From: Pedobacter cryoconitis
Lineage (GTDB): Bacteria; Bacteroidota; Bacteroidia; Sphingobacteriales; Sphingobacteriaceae
Reading direction: 5' to 3'
NCBI RefSeq assembly: GCF_003259615.1
Contig: NZ_QLLR01000033.1
Span: 1,503-65,268, forward strand
Length of the DNA: 63,766 nucleotides
Made by a program: the position numbers and the translations under genes
Shown: in pieces, positions 9,893-19,332 of the stretch
Numbering within the stretch: the first letter of the stretch is position 1
How the letters are laid out: each line of letters begins with the position of its first letter
The notes under the pieces: model-generated
Seen by the model: the letters and a program-made list of their open reading frames with translations, nothing else
What the model was told of the DNA's origin: nothing
The model's database searches: none

Positions 9893-10762
9893 ATGATGAT
9901 TTTACTGGAAAACGAAAATATCAAAGTAACTATTTCGGCAAAAGGAGCGGAGTTACAAAGTATCAAAAGCAAAAAGGACAACCTGGAATATTTATGGAAA
10001 GGTGACCCTGCTTTTTGGGGAAAATTCAGTCCGGTACTTTTTCCAATCGTAGGGGCACTCAAAAATAACACCTATTGTATTGGTGAACAATCTTATCAGC
10101 TTCCCCGTCATGGCTTTGCAAGGGACCTTACCTTTGAGGCTCAGCAAATTAATGAGGAGGAAGCTTTATTTACACTTTCACACAACGCAGAAACTTTAAA
10201 GGTTTATCCCTTTGAATTCAAATTCAGTTTAAGATACAGCCTTTCCGGAGCAGCTGTTTCCTGCACCTATGAAGTGAATAATCCGGGAATCAAAGATTTG
10301 CTGTTTTCTGTAGGTGCTCATCCTGCTTTTGCCGTTCCATTAACGGCGGATACCCTCTATGAAGATTATTACCTCGGGTTTTCTCAGGACGAGTCTTTAA
10401 ATATTCACCAGATTGAAGATAACCTGATTGGTGATCAGGTGGCCATCTTACAGCTCAGCGACCGTAAACTCCACCTCCAGCATGAGTTGTTTTACAACGA
10501 TGCACTGGTGATCAAAGACCTGAACAGTAAGTCTATCCAATTAAAGAATACTAAAAATCAGCATGGCCTTAACTTCCGTTTTATAGATTTTCCTTTCTTT
10601 GGGATCTGGTCGGCAAAGGATGCAGATTTTGTATGTTTAGAGCCCTGGTGCGGTATTGCCGACGGTATTCACCATAACCAGCAGCTTAGCGATAAAGAAG
10701 GAATACAAACTTTATCGCCGGGGCTTGACTGGAAAAGGAGCTGGGAAGTTGAAGTCTTTTAA
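9893..10762 (+). CDS. Aldose 1-epimerase family protein (LacX-like)
   Basis: 289 residues with the galactose-mutarotase-like fold. The substrate-loop motif is PRHGFARD (around 69-76), the conserved GAHPAFAVPL lies around 142-151, and a C-terminal LEPWCGIADG carries the acidic residue used as catalytic base in the family. LacX/YeaD-type members equilibrate sugar or sugar-phosphate anomers; which sugar is unknown. An alternative start is the second Met (9896). It converges on the CocE-type gene and the two stop codons overlap by four bases, with no terminator between them. Confidence 0.85.
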   Translation: MMILLENENIKVTISAKGAELQSIKSKKDNLEYLWKGDPAFWGKFSPVLFPIVGALKNNTYCIGEQSYQLPRHGFARDLTFEAQQINEEEALFTLSHNAETLKVYPFEFKFSLRYSLSGAAVSCTYEVNNPGIKDLLFSVGAHPAFAVPLTADTLYEDYYLGFSQDESLNIHQIEDNLIGDQVAILQLSDRKLHLQHELFYNDALVIKDLNSKSIQLKNTKNQHGLNFRFIDFPFFGIWSAKDADFVCLEPWCGIADGIHHNQQLSDKEGIQTLSPGLDWKRSWEVEVF

Positions 10763-12657
10763 TCAGCTTTCAACACACTGACTTTCAGGCTTGATGCCTG
10801 GCCATTTTTAAAATATACACGGTGGGTTGCTTTTTGAAAGTCAGCCTCCGTAGCTTTATATATATTCACGAACTTTTGCGGATTGAGGTCTACTAACGGA
10901 AACCAGGAGCTTTGGACCTGTACCATAATCTGATGTCCTTTCTTAAAGCAATGTGCCGCATCCTGCATATCAAATTTAACTTCGGTTACTTCTCCAGGAA
11001 CCATTGCTTCTGGTGCTGAAAAACTGTTTCTAAATTTAGAACGCATCACCTCACCACGAACCAGTTGCTGAAAACCACCCATTTTTGTACCTGGTATTGG
11101 GCTGTCATCAGGCGCATCACCAGGATATACATCTATTAATTTCACTACAAAATCGGCATCTGTACCTGTTGTAGAAACGAATAAATCGGCTAAAAGATGT
11201 CCGGAGATTACTACATCATGTTCTAAAACTGGTGTTTGATAAACCAGCACATCTGGCCTTCTTGCTGCAAAGCGCTGGTCTTCGTACATAAAATCAGTAC
11301 CTCTGTCAATTCTTATTTCATTGGTATAGGGAACAGGATTTGCTGGATCGCTGATAAATTCATCATATTGTTTTGCATCTTCCAGCGGGGCTTCAAAAGA
11401 AAGTTTCCCGCCAGCATGAAAATAAAGACGCTCTTCTTTTGCTTCAGCAGGAGGCCATGCCGTGTATTTTTTCCACTGATTGGAGCCTGTTTCAAATATA
11501 GTAGCTTTTGGCAATTCAGGATTTGCAGTTCCTTTAAGATAGTGGTTAAAAAAGGCCAGTTCAATCTGCGCCCTGTAATAAGGGCCTGTTTCGGAATGAA
11601 AACGCACATTGCCAAGAGATTCATTTTTGCCAGTTGTCCAGCTTCCATGTGTCCATGGGCCCATTACTAAATAGTTTGGTGCGGCTGGTTTATTTTTTTC
11701 TATACCTGCAAATGTTTTTAAAGGCCCATATAAGTCCTCCTGATCAAACCACCCGCCAACAGTCATTACTGCTGGTTTAATGTTTTTAAGATGTGGAACA
11801 GGTGTACGTGACTTCCAGAAATCAGTATAGTTTTCATGGTCCATCATTTCATTCCAGATCAGATTTTTTCCTTTAAAATAACGCTCATTGGCATTCTTTA
11901 AAGGACCGAGGTTTTTGTAAAACTCATAAGCATCTGGTGTGCCATAAGCTGTAAATCTATCTGCATGATTTGGGGTAGGCTCAGGTCTTGGCGCGCCGTA
12001 ATAAGCTAAAAATGAGAATGTACCCATCAAAAAAAATGCGCCGTTATGGTGGCGGTCATCCCCCATAAACCAATCCGTTACCGGGGCTTGCGGAGAAGCT
12101 GCTTTCAATGCAGGGTGCGCATCTATAGTGGTCATTGTGGTATAAAAACCAGGAGCAGAAATCCCCCAGGTGCCCACCTTACCGTTATTTCCTGCTACAT
12201 TTTTAACCAGCCAGTCTATCGTATCATAACTGTCAGAACTTTCATCCACAGCTGTTTTTCCCTTTTTATTGGGAATATAAGGGCGGGTAGCTACAAATTC
12301 CCCTTCGGACATGTATCTGCCTCTTACGTCCTGATAAGCGAATATATAGCCGTCCCTTGCAAACACCATGGACGGGCCTAAGCTTGTTTTATAGAGATCT
12401 GCTCCGTATGGCCCTGCAGAGTAAGGAGTGCGGTTATAAAGAATCGGATATGTTTTTGTTTTATCTTTTGGAACATAGAGGATTGTAAACAGCTTTACAC
12501 CATCCCGCATTGGAATCAGTTTTTCAATTTTCGTATAATGTGCAGTAATATAGATCGCATCATCCAGACTTGGTGCTGGTTTTTGGGCCAGCGCACCAAA
12601 TGATAACATAGAGACTGCAGCTGATAAGATATAGGTTTTCGTAGCTAAAGGTTTCAT
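10759..12657 (-). CDS. CocE/NonD-family secreted hydrolase
   Basis: 632 residues with a signal peptide (about 1-24, ends GALAQ). The alpha/beta-hydrolase part has the nucleophile elbow GTWGISAPG (Ser167), Asp305 in GGWFDQ and His337 in MGPWTHG, the full catalytic triad. The C-terminal about 230 residues form the jelly-roll domain of the X-Pro dipeptidyl-peptidase/CocE class. Members cleave esters, glutaryl-amides or N-terminal dipeptides. Pedobacter-type bacteria often carry several, annotated as X-Pro dipeptidyl-peptidases. Export to the periplasm is expected. The substrate is undetermined. Confidence 0.9.
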   Translation of the reverse strand: MKPLATKTYILSAAVSMLSFGALAQKPAPSLDDAIYITAHYTKIEKLIPMRDGVKLFTILYVPKDKTKTYPILYNRTPYSAGPYGADLYKTSLGPSMVFARDGYIFAYQDVRGRYMSEGEFVATRPYIPNKKGKTAVDESSDSYDTIDWLVKNVAGNNGKVGTWGISAPGFYTTMTTIDAHPALKAASPQAPVTDWFMGDDRHHNGAFFLMGTFSFLAYYGAPRPEPTPNHADRFTAYGTPDAYEFYKNLGPLKNANERYFKGKNLIWNEMMDHENYTDFWKSRTPVPHLKNIKPAVMTVGGWFDQEDLYGPLKTFAGIEKNKPAAPNYLVMGPWTHGSWTTGKNESLGNVRFHSETGPYYRAQIELAFFNHYLKGTANPELPKATIFETGSNQWKKYTAWPPAEAKEERLYFHAGGKLSFEAPLEDAKQYDEFISDPANPVPYTNEIRIDRGTDFMYEDQRFAARRPDVLVYQTPVLEHDVVISGHLLADLFVSTTGTDADFVVKLIDVYPGDAPDDSPIPGTKMGGFQQLVRGEVMRSKFRNSFSAPEAMVPGEVTEVKFDMQDAAHCFKKGHQIMVQVQSSWFPLVDLNPQKFVNIYKATEADFQKATHRVYFKNGQASSLKVSVLKAD

Positions 12658-12722
12658 ACCGGCAAAATAGACATATTGTTTTAGACAATTATAAAAAGCG
12701 ATTCAGATTTTATCAGCAGCAG

Positions 12723-13115
12723 CTATTTATCATGATGCGTACATGCCCTGTTTAATCTCCAGTTTACCAGGTGTGCAGCCGCCACCGTGAACCCGCCTAA
12801 AGGAATTAAAATAGGCTCCAGGCTTGCCATACTAGAAAAATGACCAATGGTGATCAGTGCAAATCCACTGAACAGCACCATAAAAGGTAATAGTTTATGG
12901 TGCTGTTTCCGATAAGACATGCTTAAAGAAAGTGTTCCCAGCAATACAGAGACAACGATCATAGAAATTTCCACCCACTCATTGCTTAAAAATTCAAGGC
13001 CCAGAAGGGGCAGGGTGGTCAGAAATATAGGAACTAAAGCACAATGAACTGCACATAAAGTAGAAGCGGTCATTCCAAGCCGGTCAAGGCGTTGTGTAGT
13101 TTTTGAAAGGGACAT
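12723..13115 (-). CDS. MerC-domain small membrane protein
   Basis: 130 residues, four predicted membrane helices. The first carries TLCAVHCALVP, the Cys-x-x-His-Cys arrangement of the MerC family, whose founding members move mercuric ions across the inner membrane. A His-rich tail (ACTHHDK) closes the protein. No merA, merP or merR lies nearby, so a mercury function is doubtful. In Bacteroidota, stand-alone MerC-like genes are common and uncharacterised, and often lie near zinc or iron uptake genes. Confidence 0.8.
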   Translation of the reverse strand: MSLSKTTQRLDRLGMTASTLCAVHCALVPIFLTTLPLLGLEFLSNEWVEISMIVVSVLLGTLSLSMSYRKQHHKLLPFMVLFSGFALITIGHFSSMASLEPILIPLGGFTVAAAHLVNWRLNRACTHHDK

Positions 13116-13187
13116 AATATTAAATATTGAATTGCAAATATAGAAGCAACTTTATTGCATTTAATCTGTTCCCGGTCATATTTAAGA

Positions 13188-14930
13188 TTATTCCCTTACA
13201 TAATACCCGATATTCATCGCACTATTGGGTACTAAATTATTCCAGATCATCCTTACGCCGTCCTCACTGTCTTTATATTTAACTTCAATCGTCCTGCGTA
13301 ACTTATTTACCGTTGTACATTCTTTTGGAGACAGGTAAAAATCATTTTCCTGGAAGAACTCCATCAAACGGTTGAAATTTCTTCTTAAATATTTATCAGA
13401 CTGACTCAGTTTAGTGAGTTCCCTGATCTGTGCTACGATGACTGAATGTTTGATCTGTGCTTTAAGGTCAGGAATCAGATCAATCAGGCCATCTTCTGAA
13501 ATCACCACTAAAACTGTCTGCGCCTTATTGATCATATGCTCATAATACCTGATTGCTGAATTATAGCGCGCCCCTCTGGAGGAATCCCCATTGGCCGTGG
13601 CTATGCCATCTAATATTACACCTATAGCATGACAAGTACAGTCAATATCAATTAATACCGCGCCATCAATAGAAGTGATCTGGTGAATAATATCTTTATT
13701 GATCCGCATCGGTTTAATCTTAAAACACTGGCTGCTCAGCCGGACAGCTTCCTGATCTGCTTCGGAAGAAATAGCCAGGATAGTACCGTGTTTTTGTTTG
13801 GTCGCCTCCATGGTTACCTCCCACAGTGCATTTAATTTTGACTTATCAATTCCATGAAACACTCTTTTCAGGCTGGAATAGAACTTTTCTTTGTTGATCT
13901 TTTCATTGTGCAGCGCTGGCATCCTGAAAGAAACGGACATCATAATATGATCATGGTGTAAAACTTCCCAGTGAAAATGTTTCGTGAAGTGGACAATAAA
14001 CAAAGATTCATCATGGTAATTATATTTCCCTGTTAACTGCCCTAAACCATAAATCCAGACTGAATCTGAGAGCATCATCTGCTTGTTATCTGCCAGTTCC
14101 AGAAACTTTCTCATCTTCCTGAAATCTTTAATATGAATAGGGTTTTCCAGTAGCATGGTCACTTTAACATTCGGGTGCTGCTGTTGGGCAATCACCATTT
14201 TTCCAAACCCTTCTTCCCCCTCATATTTTAAAGAAGAAATGGTATTACAAGCATCAAACAGCACATGCAGGCCGCTAGAATTTTGTCCGGCAAGAGAAAT
14301 GGTGGTCAGAAAATCATGACCAGCTTTACTCACCAGTTCATCACGGCTTTTCGCCAGTACATTAAAATCTGATTGCGGTTTTGATTTCAGTGCATCTGCA
14401 GCGGCATCGAGATATACTTTGATAATACTTTCCAGAAAAGAACGGCTGATCTGCTGACCATTTGGAAGCGTATTTTTAGTCAGGTAGTAAAAAGTACTCA
14501 GCAGCTGCCTGCTTAATTCCAGTACAGTATAAACAAGGTATCCATTGATATAAACCGGCTCAGAGAAGAAATACGCATTGTTTTTTCCATTGACATGCGT
14601 TCTTAAAATATGCTGCATTTCTGTGATATAGGCAGTATTAAGCTGCCCGGTATGACTCTCTTTTTCCTCTTCGTTCTCTTGTTTAACCAGTAAACTATGT
14701 TGTATACTCAAAGCTTTTAAAGAGACAAAATCCTTCATTTCGTATTCAGCATCCGGACATTCCAGGCTCACAAAAGGAAGGTGCATATCGGGTTTAAGCA
14801 AGACTCCAATCAGAAAAATCCGCGGAGAAAGCCTTTCATCCAATGAATTAAAAAGTTCTTCCGCTGCAAGTTGCAATGAAATCTGGCAATGCTGCTGATG
14901 TTCCCAAATCATGTGATTAGCGCCTTTCAT
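13188..14930 (-). CDS. Diadenylate-cyclase-domain protein with N-terminal sensor region
   Basis: 580 residues. The C-terminal region (about 380-490) resembles the DisA_N/DAC domain. A DGA motif sits near residue 421 (SIDGAVLIDID), and SSRGARYNSAIRYYE near 454 takes the place of the canonical GTRHRTA. The N-terminal about 370 residues are a long region without membrane helices, consistent with the DACNV-type sensor described next to such domains in Bacteroidota. c-di-AMP synthesis needs DGA and RHR. Here the second motif reads RYN, so activity is uncertain. The gene is monocistronic and divergent from the MFS gene. Assignment to the family is good; function is inferred. Confidence 0.65.
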   Translation of the reverse strand: MKGANHMIWEHQQHCQISLQLAAEELFNSLDERLSPRIFLIGVLLKPDMHLPFVSLECPDAEYEMKDFVSLKALSIQHSLLVKQENEEEKESHTGQLNTAYITEMQHILRTHVNGKNNAYFFSEPVYINGYLVYTVLELSRQLLSTFYYLTKNTLPNGQQISRSFLESIIKVYLDAAADALKSKPQSDFNVLAKSRDELVSKAGHDFLTTISLAGQNSSGLHVLFDACNTISSLKYEGEEGFGKMVIAQQQHPNVKVTMLLENPIHIKDFRKMRKFLELADNKQMMLSDSVWIYGLGQLTGKYNYHDESLFIVHFTKHFHWEVLHHDHIMMSVSFRMPALHNEKINKEKFYSSLKRVFHGIDKSKLNALWEVTMEATKQKHGTILAISSEADQEAVRLSSQCFKIKPMRINKDIIHQITSIDGAVLIDIDCTCHAIGVILDGIATANGDSSRGARYNSAIRYYEHMINKAQTVLVVISEDGLIDLIPDLKAQIKHSVIVAQIRELTKLSQSDKYLRRNFNRLMEFFQENDFYLSPKECTTVNKLRRTIEVKYKDSEDGVRMIWNNLVPNSAMNIGYYVRE

Positions 14931-15105
14931 ACTTAGTGTGATATTTTTAAAGTAGAGTTTTGGCTATAACAGATCAGGGTTTAAGATGATTAGTGAATGA
15001 TTACCAGCAAATATATTCGATTTTTTACAACTCAATTGTTAAAGAAAGTTAATTAGGTCAAGCATAAATTACTACATTAGTTATACAAAAAACACATTCT
15101 ACCAG

Positions 15106-16338
15106 ATGCAACCACACAAAGCCTCTAATGCTGCCTTAAGCGCGGCTATTCTAGTAGCGTCTCTTGGCTACTTTGTTGATATTTATGACCTTCTATTATT
15201 CAGTATTGTTCGTATTCCCAGCTTGAAGTCACTGGGACTGAGCGGTACACAGTTAACAGATACTGGTATTATGCTGCTGAACACCCAGATGATCGGTATG
15301 CTGATCGGAGGTATCTTATGGGGAATGCTAGGCGATAAAAAAGGCCGTTTATCTGTACTATTTGGGTCTATATTCCTTTACTCACTTGCTAATATCGCCA
15401 ATGGGCTGGTACACTCGGTGAATGCTTATGCGTTCTGGCGCTTTATCGCCGGCCTCGGACTTGCAGGTGAGCTGGGCGCGGGAATTACGCTTGTTGCAGA
15501 ATTAATGCCGAAAGAAAAGAGAGGGTATGCCACCACCATTGTTGCCTCTGTTGGGGTTAGTGGAGCGGTAGTAGCCTATTTTATCGCCCAGATGTTTGAT
15601 TGGCGTACTTCTTTTTTCATTGGAGGAGGATTAGGTTTATTCCTGCTTTTACTCCGGATCGGGGTCGCAGAGTCGGGGATGTTCAGTCAGTCTAAAGAAG
15701 CAAGTAACCGGGGTGATTTCTTTGCCCTGTTCAGAAATAAAGTTCAATTCGTTAAATATATCCGGTGTATTCTGATTGGTATTCCTTTATGGTTTGTAGT
15801 AGGGATCTTAATTACTTTATCTCCTGAATTTGGTAAAGTATTGCGGGTGCAGGGGGAAGTGAGTGCAGGTGCAGCCGTTGCCTGGTGTTATGGAGGGATC
15901 GTGATCGGTGATATTGCTGGTGGATTAATTAGTCAATGGCTGAAGAGCCGGATTAAAGTCGTTTATATTTTCCTGGGGATGGCCACCATTGGTATTACTG
16001 CCTATTTCACACTATATGATCTCAGTTTACAGCATTTTTACTGGTTATGTGGTGGTATCGGGCTGACCGTTGGTTACTGGGTGATCTTTATGACCATTGC
16101 AACTGAACAGTTTGGTACCAATATCAGGGCAACTGTTACGACAACTGTTCCTAACTTTGTACGTGGCGCTGTGGTTCCGCTGACCTTGCTATTTCAACTG
16201 TTAAAAGGAGCTTTCGGAGGAAATATTATTCATTCTGGAATCACCGTTGCAATTGTCAGTTTTGCTGTTGCATTTTATGCCTTAAGCAGAATGAAAGAGA
16301 CTTTCTCTAAGGATCTGGATTATGTAGAAGAATTTTAG
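15106..16338 (+). CDS. MFS transporter
   Basis: 410 residues with twelve hydrophobic segments. The loop between helices 2 and 3 carries the MFS signature GMLGDKKGRLSVL, followed by the helix-4/5 motif RFIAGLGLAGELGAGITL seen in metabolite:H+ symporters. Gluconokinase follows 195 bases downstream on the same strand, behind an intervening hairpin. Uptake of gluconate or another sugar acid is therefore a reasonable inference, but not readable from the sequence. The inner-membrane location is certain from hydropathy. Confidence 0.88.
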   Translation: MQPHKASNAALSAAILVASLGYFVDIYDLLLFSIVRIPSLKSLGLSGTQLTDTGIMLLNTQMIGMLIGGILWGMLGDKKGRLSVLFGSIFLYSLANIANGLVHSVNAYAFWRFIAGLGLAGELGAGITLVAELMPKEKRGYATTIVASVGVSGAVVAYFIAQMFDWRTSFFIGGGLGLFLLLLRIGVAESGMFSQSKEASNRGDFFALFRNKVQFVKYIRCILIGIPLWFVVGILITLSPEFGKVLRVQGEVSAGAAVAWCYGGIVIGDIAGGLISQWLKSRIKVVYIFLGMATIGITAYFTLYDLSLQHFYWLCGGIGLTVGYWVIFMTIATEQFGTNIRATVTTTVPNFVRGAVVPLTLLFQLLKGAFGGNIIHSGITVAIVSFAVAFYALSRMKETFSKDLDYVEEF

Positions 16339-16415
16339 CGCTTTCAATACTTATAACGCAAATACCGCTTATTCAACGGTCGTTATTTATATAAAGACAT
16401 CTTGGTATCTTTAAT

Positions 16416-16446
16416 AAGGGCCTGCTGTAATCACAGCAGGCCCTTT
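16416..16446 (+). terminator. Hairpin after MFS gene
   Basis: A perfect 13-bp stem (AAGGGCCTGCTGT and its complement) with a 4-base loop, followed by only three T. It is likely a terminator or an attenuating hairpin between the MFS gene and the gluconokinase gene. Confidence 0.65.
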
Positions 16447-16533
16447 CTGATTATGACCTGTCAAAATCCATCTTTTGGAATAAAGTTTTGCAGCAGAAAG
16501 GTTAAAGCCTAAATTGCAGCTTAATCGATAATC

Positions 16534-18030
16534 ATGCAATACATCCTTGGAATAGACATTGGAACCGGAAGTACTAAAGCGGTAGCCGTAGGCACTGACC
16601 ATAAAGCTTTCGATAGCAGTCAATATTTTTATCCAACTGAAGTCACTCAACCTGGTTACAGTGAACAGGACCCTGAATTGATCTGGAAAGTTTTTCAGCA
16701 AAGTATAGCTGCTGTAGTTTCAAAGTTGAAGTCTGGACCTCAGGCTATCAGTTTAAGTTGTGCAATGCACAGTTTGATTGCTGTAGATGAAAATGGAAAG
16801 GCATTAGCACCGATGATGACCTGGGCCGATAGCAGAAGTACCCCGGTTGCCACTGCTTTATTAGCCACTCCCCTGGGTGCAGCATTATATAAAGCAACAG
16901 GTACACCAGTACATTCGATGTCACCTTTATGCAAAATCATCTGGATCAGGGAGAATCAGCCTGAGTTTTTCAAAACCGTTCATAAGTTCATTTCTATCAA
17001 AGAATATATCTGGTATCACTTGTTCCATACTTTTGAGGTAGATCATTCCGTCGCTTCCTGCACCGGATTAATGGATGTTCAGCAACTCGTTTGGCATCCC
17101 GATGCTTTAGCCGCTGCGGGAATTAAGGCAGAACAGCTGTCTGCTTTAGTGAGTACGCACTATGTAAGAAGAGATTTTGACGCTGCGGAAGTTTTATCTT
17201 GTTTGGATAAGGATACACCTTTTGTGATCGGAGCAACGGATGGCTGTCTTGCTAATTTAGGGACAGGGGCAGTAAAACCAGGGATTGCAGCTTTAACTAT
17301 AGGAACAAGCGGAGCTTTAAGAGTAGCGGGGGATACTGCCGTACTGAATGAAAAAGCAATGACTTTTAGTTACCGTTTAGACGAAGAAACATTTATCAAT
17401 GGCGGGCCTGTCAATAATGGGGGGATTGCCTTGAAATGGCATATGAAAAATGTCCTTCAAAAAGCAGACCTTAATGAAAATGACTACGATGGGATACTGA
17501 ATAAAATTGAAGCTATTCAACCGGGTGCCGAAGGGCTTATTTTTCTGCCATATTTACAAGGAGAGCGTGCTCCGATATGGGATTCCAAAAGTTGTGGTAC
17601 ATTTTTCGGTATACATCTGAACCATCAGACTGCGCATTTCACCCGTGCAGTGATTGAAGGAATTTGTTTTGCACTGAATGATGTATTATTAGCTTTAACA
17701 GCCTCCGGACAAGAAATAAAGCAGCTCAATGTAAGCGGAGGTTTTGTGACCTCGGCAATCTGGTTACAGATTATGGCTGATATTACCGGTAAAAAACTTT
17801 TGCTGTACAGTGTAGAAGATGCTTCGGCAGTAGGGGCGGCTTACCTTGCTTTTAAAGCGACAGGTCTTTCAGCGACTTATCCGCTTCCTGATCAGCAGGA
17901 CATCACTTATATTGAACCTGATGAAAAGAACCATCTGAGTTATCAAACCAGCTTCAGCCTTTATAAAAAGATATATGAGCAGCTAAAAGGGGTGATGCAC
18001 GAAATTTATGACCTGCAGAACAAAGGATAG
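16534..18030 (+). CDS. gntK: Gluconokinase, FGGY family
   Basis: 498 residues. The N-terminal phosphate-1 motif GIDIGTGSTKAVAV, the substrate region CAMHSLIAVD and MTWADSRS, and the C-terminal LNVSGGFVTSAIWLQIMADITGK and DASAVGAAYLA fit the FGGY carbohydrate kinase fold. They match the gluconokinase branch (Bacillus GntK type, about 500 residues) better than xylulokinase. The enzyme phosphorylates gluconate to 6-phosphogluconate for the pentose phosphate pathway. The MFS gene upstream may import the substrate. No 6-phosphogluconate dehydrogenase lies in the window. Gluconate specificity is moderately supported; the kinase fold is certain. Confidence 0.83.
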   Translation: MQYILGIDIGTGSTKAVAVGTDHKAFDSSQYFYPTEVTQPGYSEQDPELIWKVFQQSIAAVVSKLKSGPQAISLSCAMHSLIAVDENGKALAPMMTWADSRSTPVATALLATPLGAALYKATGTPVHSMSPLCKIIWIRENQPEFFKTVHKFISIKEYIWYHLFHTFEVDHSVASCTGLMDVQQLVWHPDALAAAGIKAEQLSALVSTHYVRRDFDAAEVLSCLDKDTPFVIGATDGCLANLGTGAVKPGIAALTIGTSGALRVAGDTAVLNEKAMTFSYRLDEETFINGGPVNNGGIALKWHMKNVLQKADLNENDYDGILNKIEAIQPGAEGLIFLPYLQGERAPIWDSKSCGTFFGIHLNHQTAHFTRAVIEGICFALNDVLLALTASGQEIKQLNVSGGFVTSAIWLQIMADITGKKLLLYSVEDASAVGAAYLAFKATGLSATYPLPDQQDITYIEPDEKNHLSYQTSFSLYKKIYEQLKGVMHEIYDLQNKG

Positions 18031-18035
18031 CCTTA

Positions 18036-18084
18036 AAGCAGAAAAGCTGTTAACCTGATGATCAGGTTAACAGCTTTTCTGCTT
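18036..18084 (+). terminator. 49-nt perfect palindrome after gntK
   Basis: Two 24-bp perfect arms (starting AAGCAGAAAAGCTG) around a single central base form a very long hairpin that starts six bases after the gntK stop. The arm carries an A-run whose complement is a T-run, so it can end transcription. It lacks the conserved core of the hairpins at 38730, 45221 and 50063. Confidence 0.8.
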
Positions 18085-18149
18085 ATAATATCGTCTTACT
18101 GGTATTATAATATAATCTTACTGATGAACTATTCACCTATAAGATAACT

Positions 18150-18830
18150 TTATTGGTGAACAGAATTATAATTCTTTACGATTGAAACCAGGGACTTCAC
18201 ATCAAAATATTCTATTCCTTTAATACGTTCGGTCAGATCCTGATCGTCAGACATATTCTCCATTAAAATGTTCTTGATGTATTGTGTATTGGTATCTGAG
18301 TTATCCGGGGTAATCTCCATCATATCACCAGAACCTGGTTTTTCTATATAATATAACGCGCGTCGTTCTCTTCTCGGGCGATCATCATCATCACCACGGC
18401 CGCCAAAACTTACGCCTCCGCCAATTCCGACACCACTATAACCGCCGGTTCCAATACCTAAACCTATAGAAGGCGAGAAACGTACTCTTCTTCTTGGTTT
18501 TTCAACAACACCTGTGCTGCCGCCCATAGAATACAAGTTCAGTTTACCAGTTTCCACCAGTTTAAAGAAACGGTATCCGGCCTTTTTGTTTGCTACAAAA
18601 GGTTTGCTGACATAGGTTTCTCCATTCCATAAAAACTCCTTAATATCTTTCGCATTATATTGCGCCATTGTCCCGTCGTCTTTTTTGAGGCCGACAGTCA
18701 GGAAATCGGTTCCCTGTATCGTTCCGCGCACAAAATTACCAGTATCAATCACGACAGCGTCTTGTGCCGAAGCAGCCAGTGCTAGTAAAGAGAAGAGTAC
18801 CAGGGTACTCATGTATTTTATTAACTTCAT
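18150..18830 (-). CDS. Exported protein of unknown function
   Basis: 226 residues with a signal peptide (1-22, LAASAQ). The body has three parts. Residues 23 to about 105 look like a small beta domain (VIDTGNFVRGTIQGTDFLTVGLKKDDG). A Gly/Arg/Asp-rich linker follows (about 115-155, with GGVSFGGRGDDDDRPRRERR). The C-terminal region is acidic and helical (about 160-226). I do not recognise a family. It is probably periplasmic. The gene stands alone on the minus strand, downstream of and separate from the small basic secreted protein at 18983-19207. Confidence 0.75.
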   Translation of the reverse strand: MKLIKYMSTLVLFSLLALAASAQDAVVIDTGNFVRGTIQGTDFLTVGLKKDDGTMAQYNAKDIKEFLWNGETYVSKPFVANKKAGYRFFKLVETGKLNLYSMGGSTGVVEKPRRRVRFSPSIGLGIGTGGYSGVGIGGGVSFGGRGDDDDRPRRERRALYYIEKPGSGDMMEITPDNSDTNTQYIKNILMENMSDDQDLTERIKGIEYFDVKSLVSIVKNYNSVHQ

Positions 18831-18929
18831 ATCAATTCAAATAACTTCATATCAGTTCAAAAACTTCTTATCAACTCAAATAACGTGAATTATTTACTAA
18901 TTGTTGTCATAGGTAGTTCAGATATGTAA

Positions 18930-18957
18930 AATGCCCTGAAAATTATCCAGGGCATTC
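18930..18957 (-). terminator. Terminator hairpin
   Basis: A 9-bp stem (AATGCCCTG and its complement) lies in the gap between two minus-strand genes. Read on the minus strand it follows the 18983-19207 gene and ends in a short T-run. Confidence 0.65.
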
Positions 18958-18982
18958 ATTTATTCTATTTCATCAGGGAGCT

Positions 18983-19207
18983 TTAAGCTGCTTTTTTTGC
19001 AGGTGCCGCCATTTTTACTGTTGTTGTTGTCTTTTTAGCCGGCTTGTTGTTTTTAAAACGTTTATCCGGTGTTCCGTCTTTTTTCACAGGCTGCTTATTC
19101 TTTTTATAACGCATATCTTTTGAACCATCTTTTTTGGTCTGAGCAAATGTTTGCGTGGTTGTAAAAGCCATTACAGCCAACAGCATCATAACGATTAACT
19201 TTTTCAT
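18983..19207 (-). CDS. Small basic exported protein
   Basis: 74 residues, starting at the ATG at 19207; the longer frame upstream adds 37 non-conserved-looking residues before a clear signal peptide. The signal is MKKLIVMMLLAVMAFTTTQT followed by FAQ. The mature part is very Lys-rich, with two similar units: DGSKDMRYKKNKQPVKK and DGTPDKRFKNNKPAKK. It ends in an Ala/Lys tail (PAKKAA). Such short exported basic repeat proteins are frequent in Sphingobacteriaceae and uncharacterised. The low-complexity tail could bind anionic polymers; this is only a guess. Confidence 0.75.
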   Translation of the reverse strand: MKKLIVMMLLAVMAFTTTQTFAQTKKDGSKDMRYKKNKQPVKKDGTPDKRFKNNKPAKKTTTTVKMAAPAKKAA

Positions 19208-19332
19208 ATTGCGGTTTTTTTTAAATTTACATGAAGCTATAAAACATTTTCCAGATTCGCTAGTATATCCAGCTGAATTATAAGTTGGCGTATTTCTTGC
19301 TCCTTTGAGGTACAACATACAAATAACGTACC

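Noticed and set aside
11236..11670. 144-residue plus-strand frame inside the CocE-type gene
   Set aside because: Opposite-strand shadow of a gene with a full catalytic triad and continuous homology; no family features of its own.
12723..13115. Mercury resistance operon
   Set aside because: Only a MerC-like gene is present; no merR, merA, merP or merT lies nearby.
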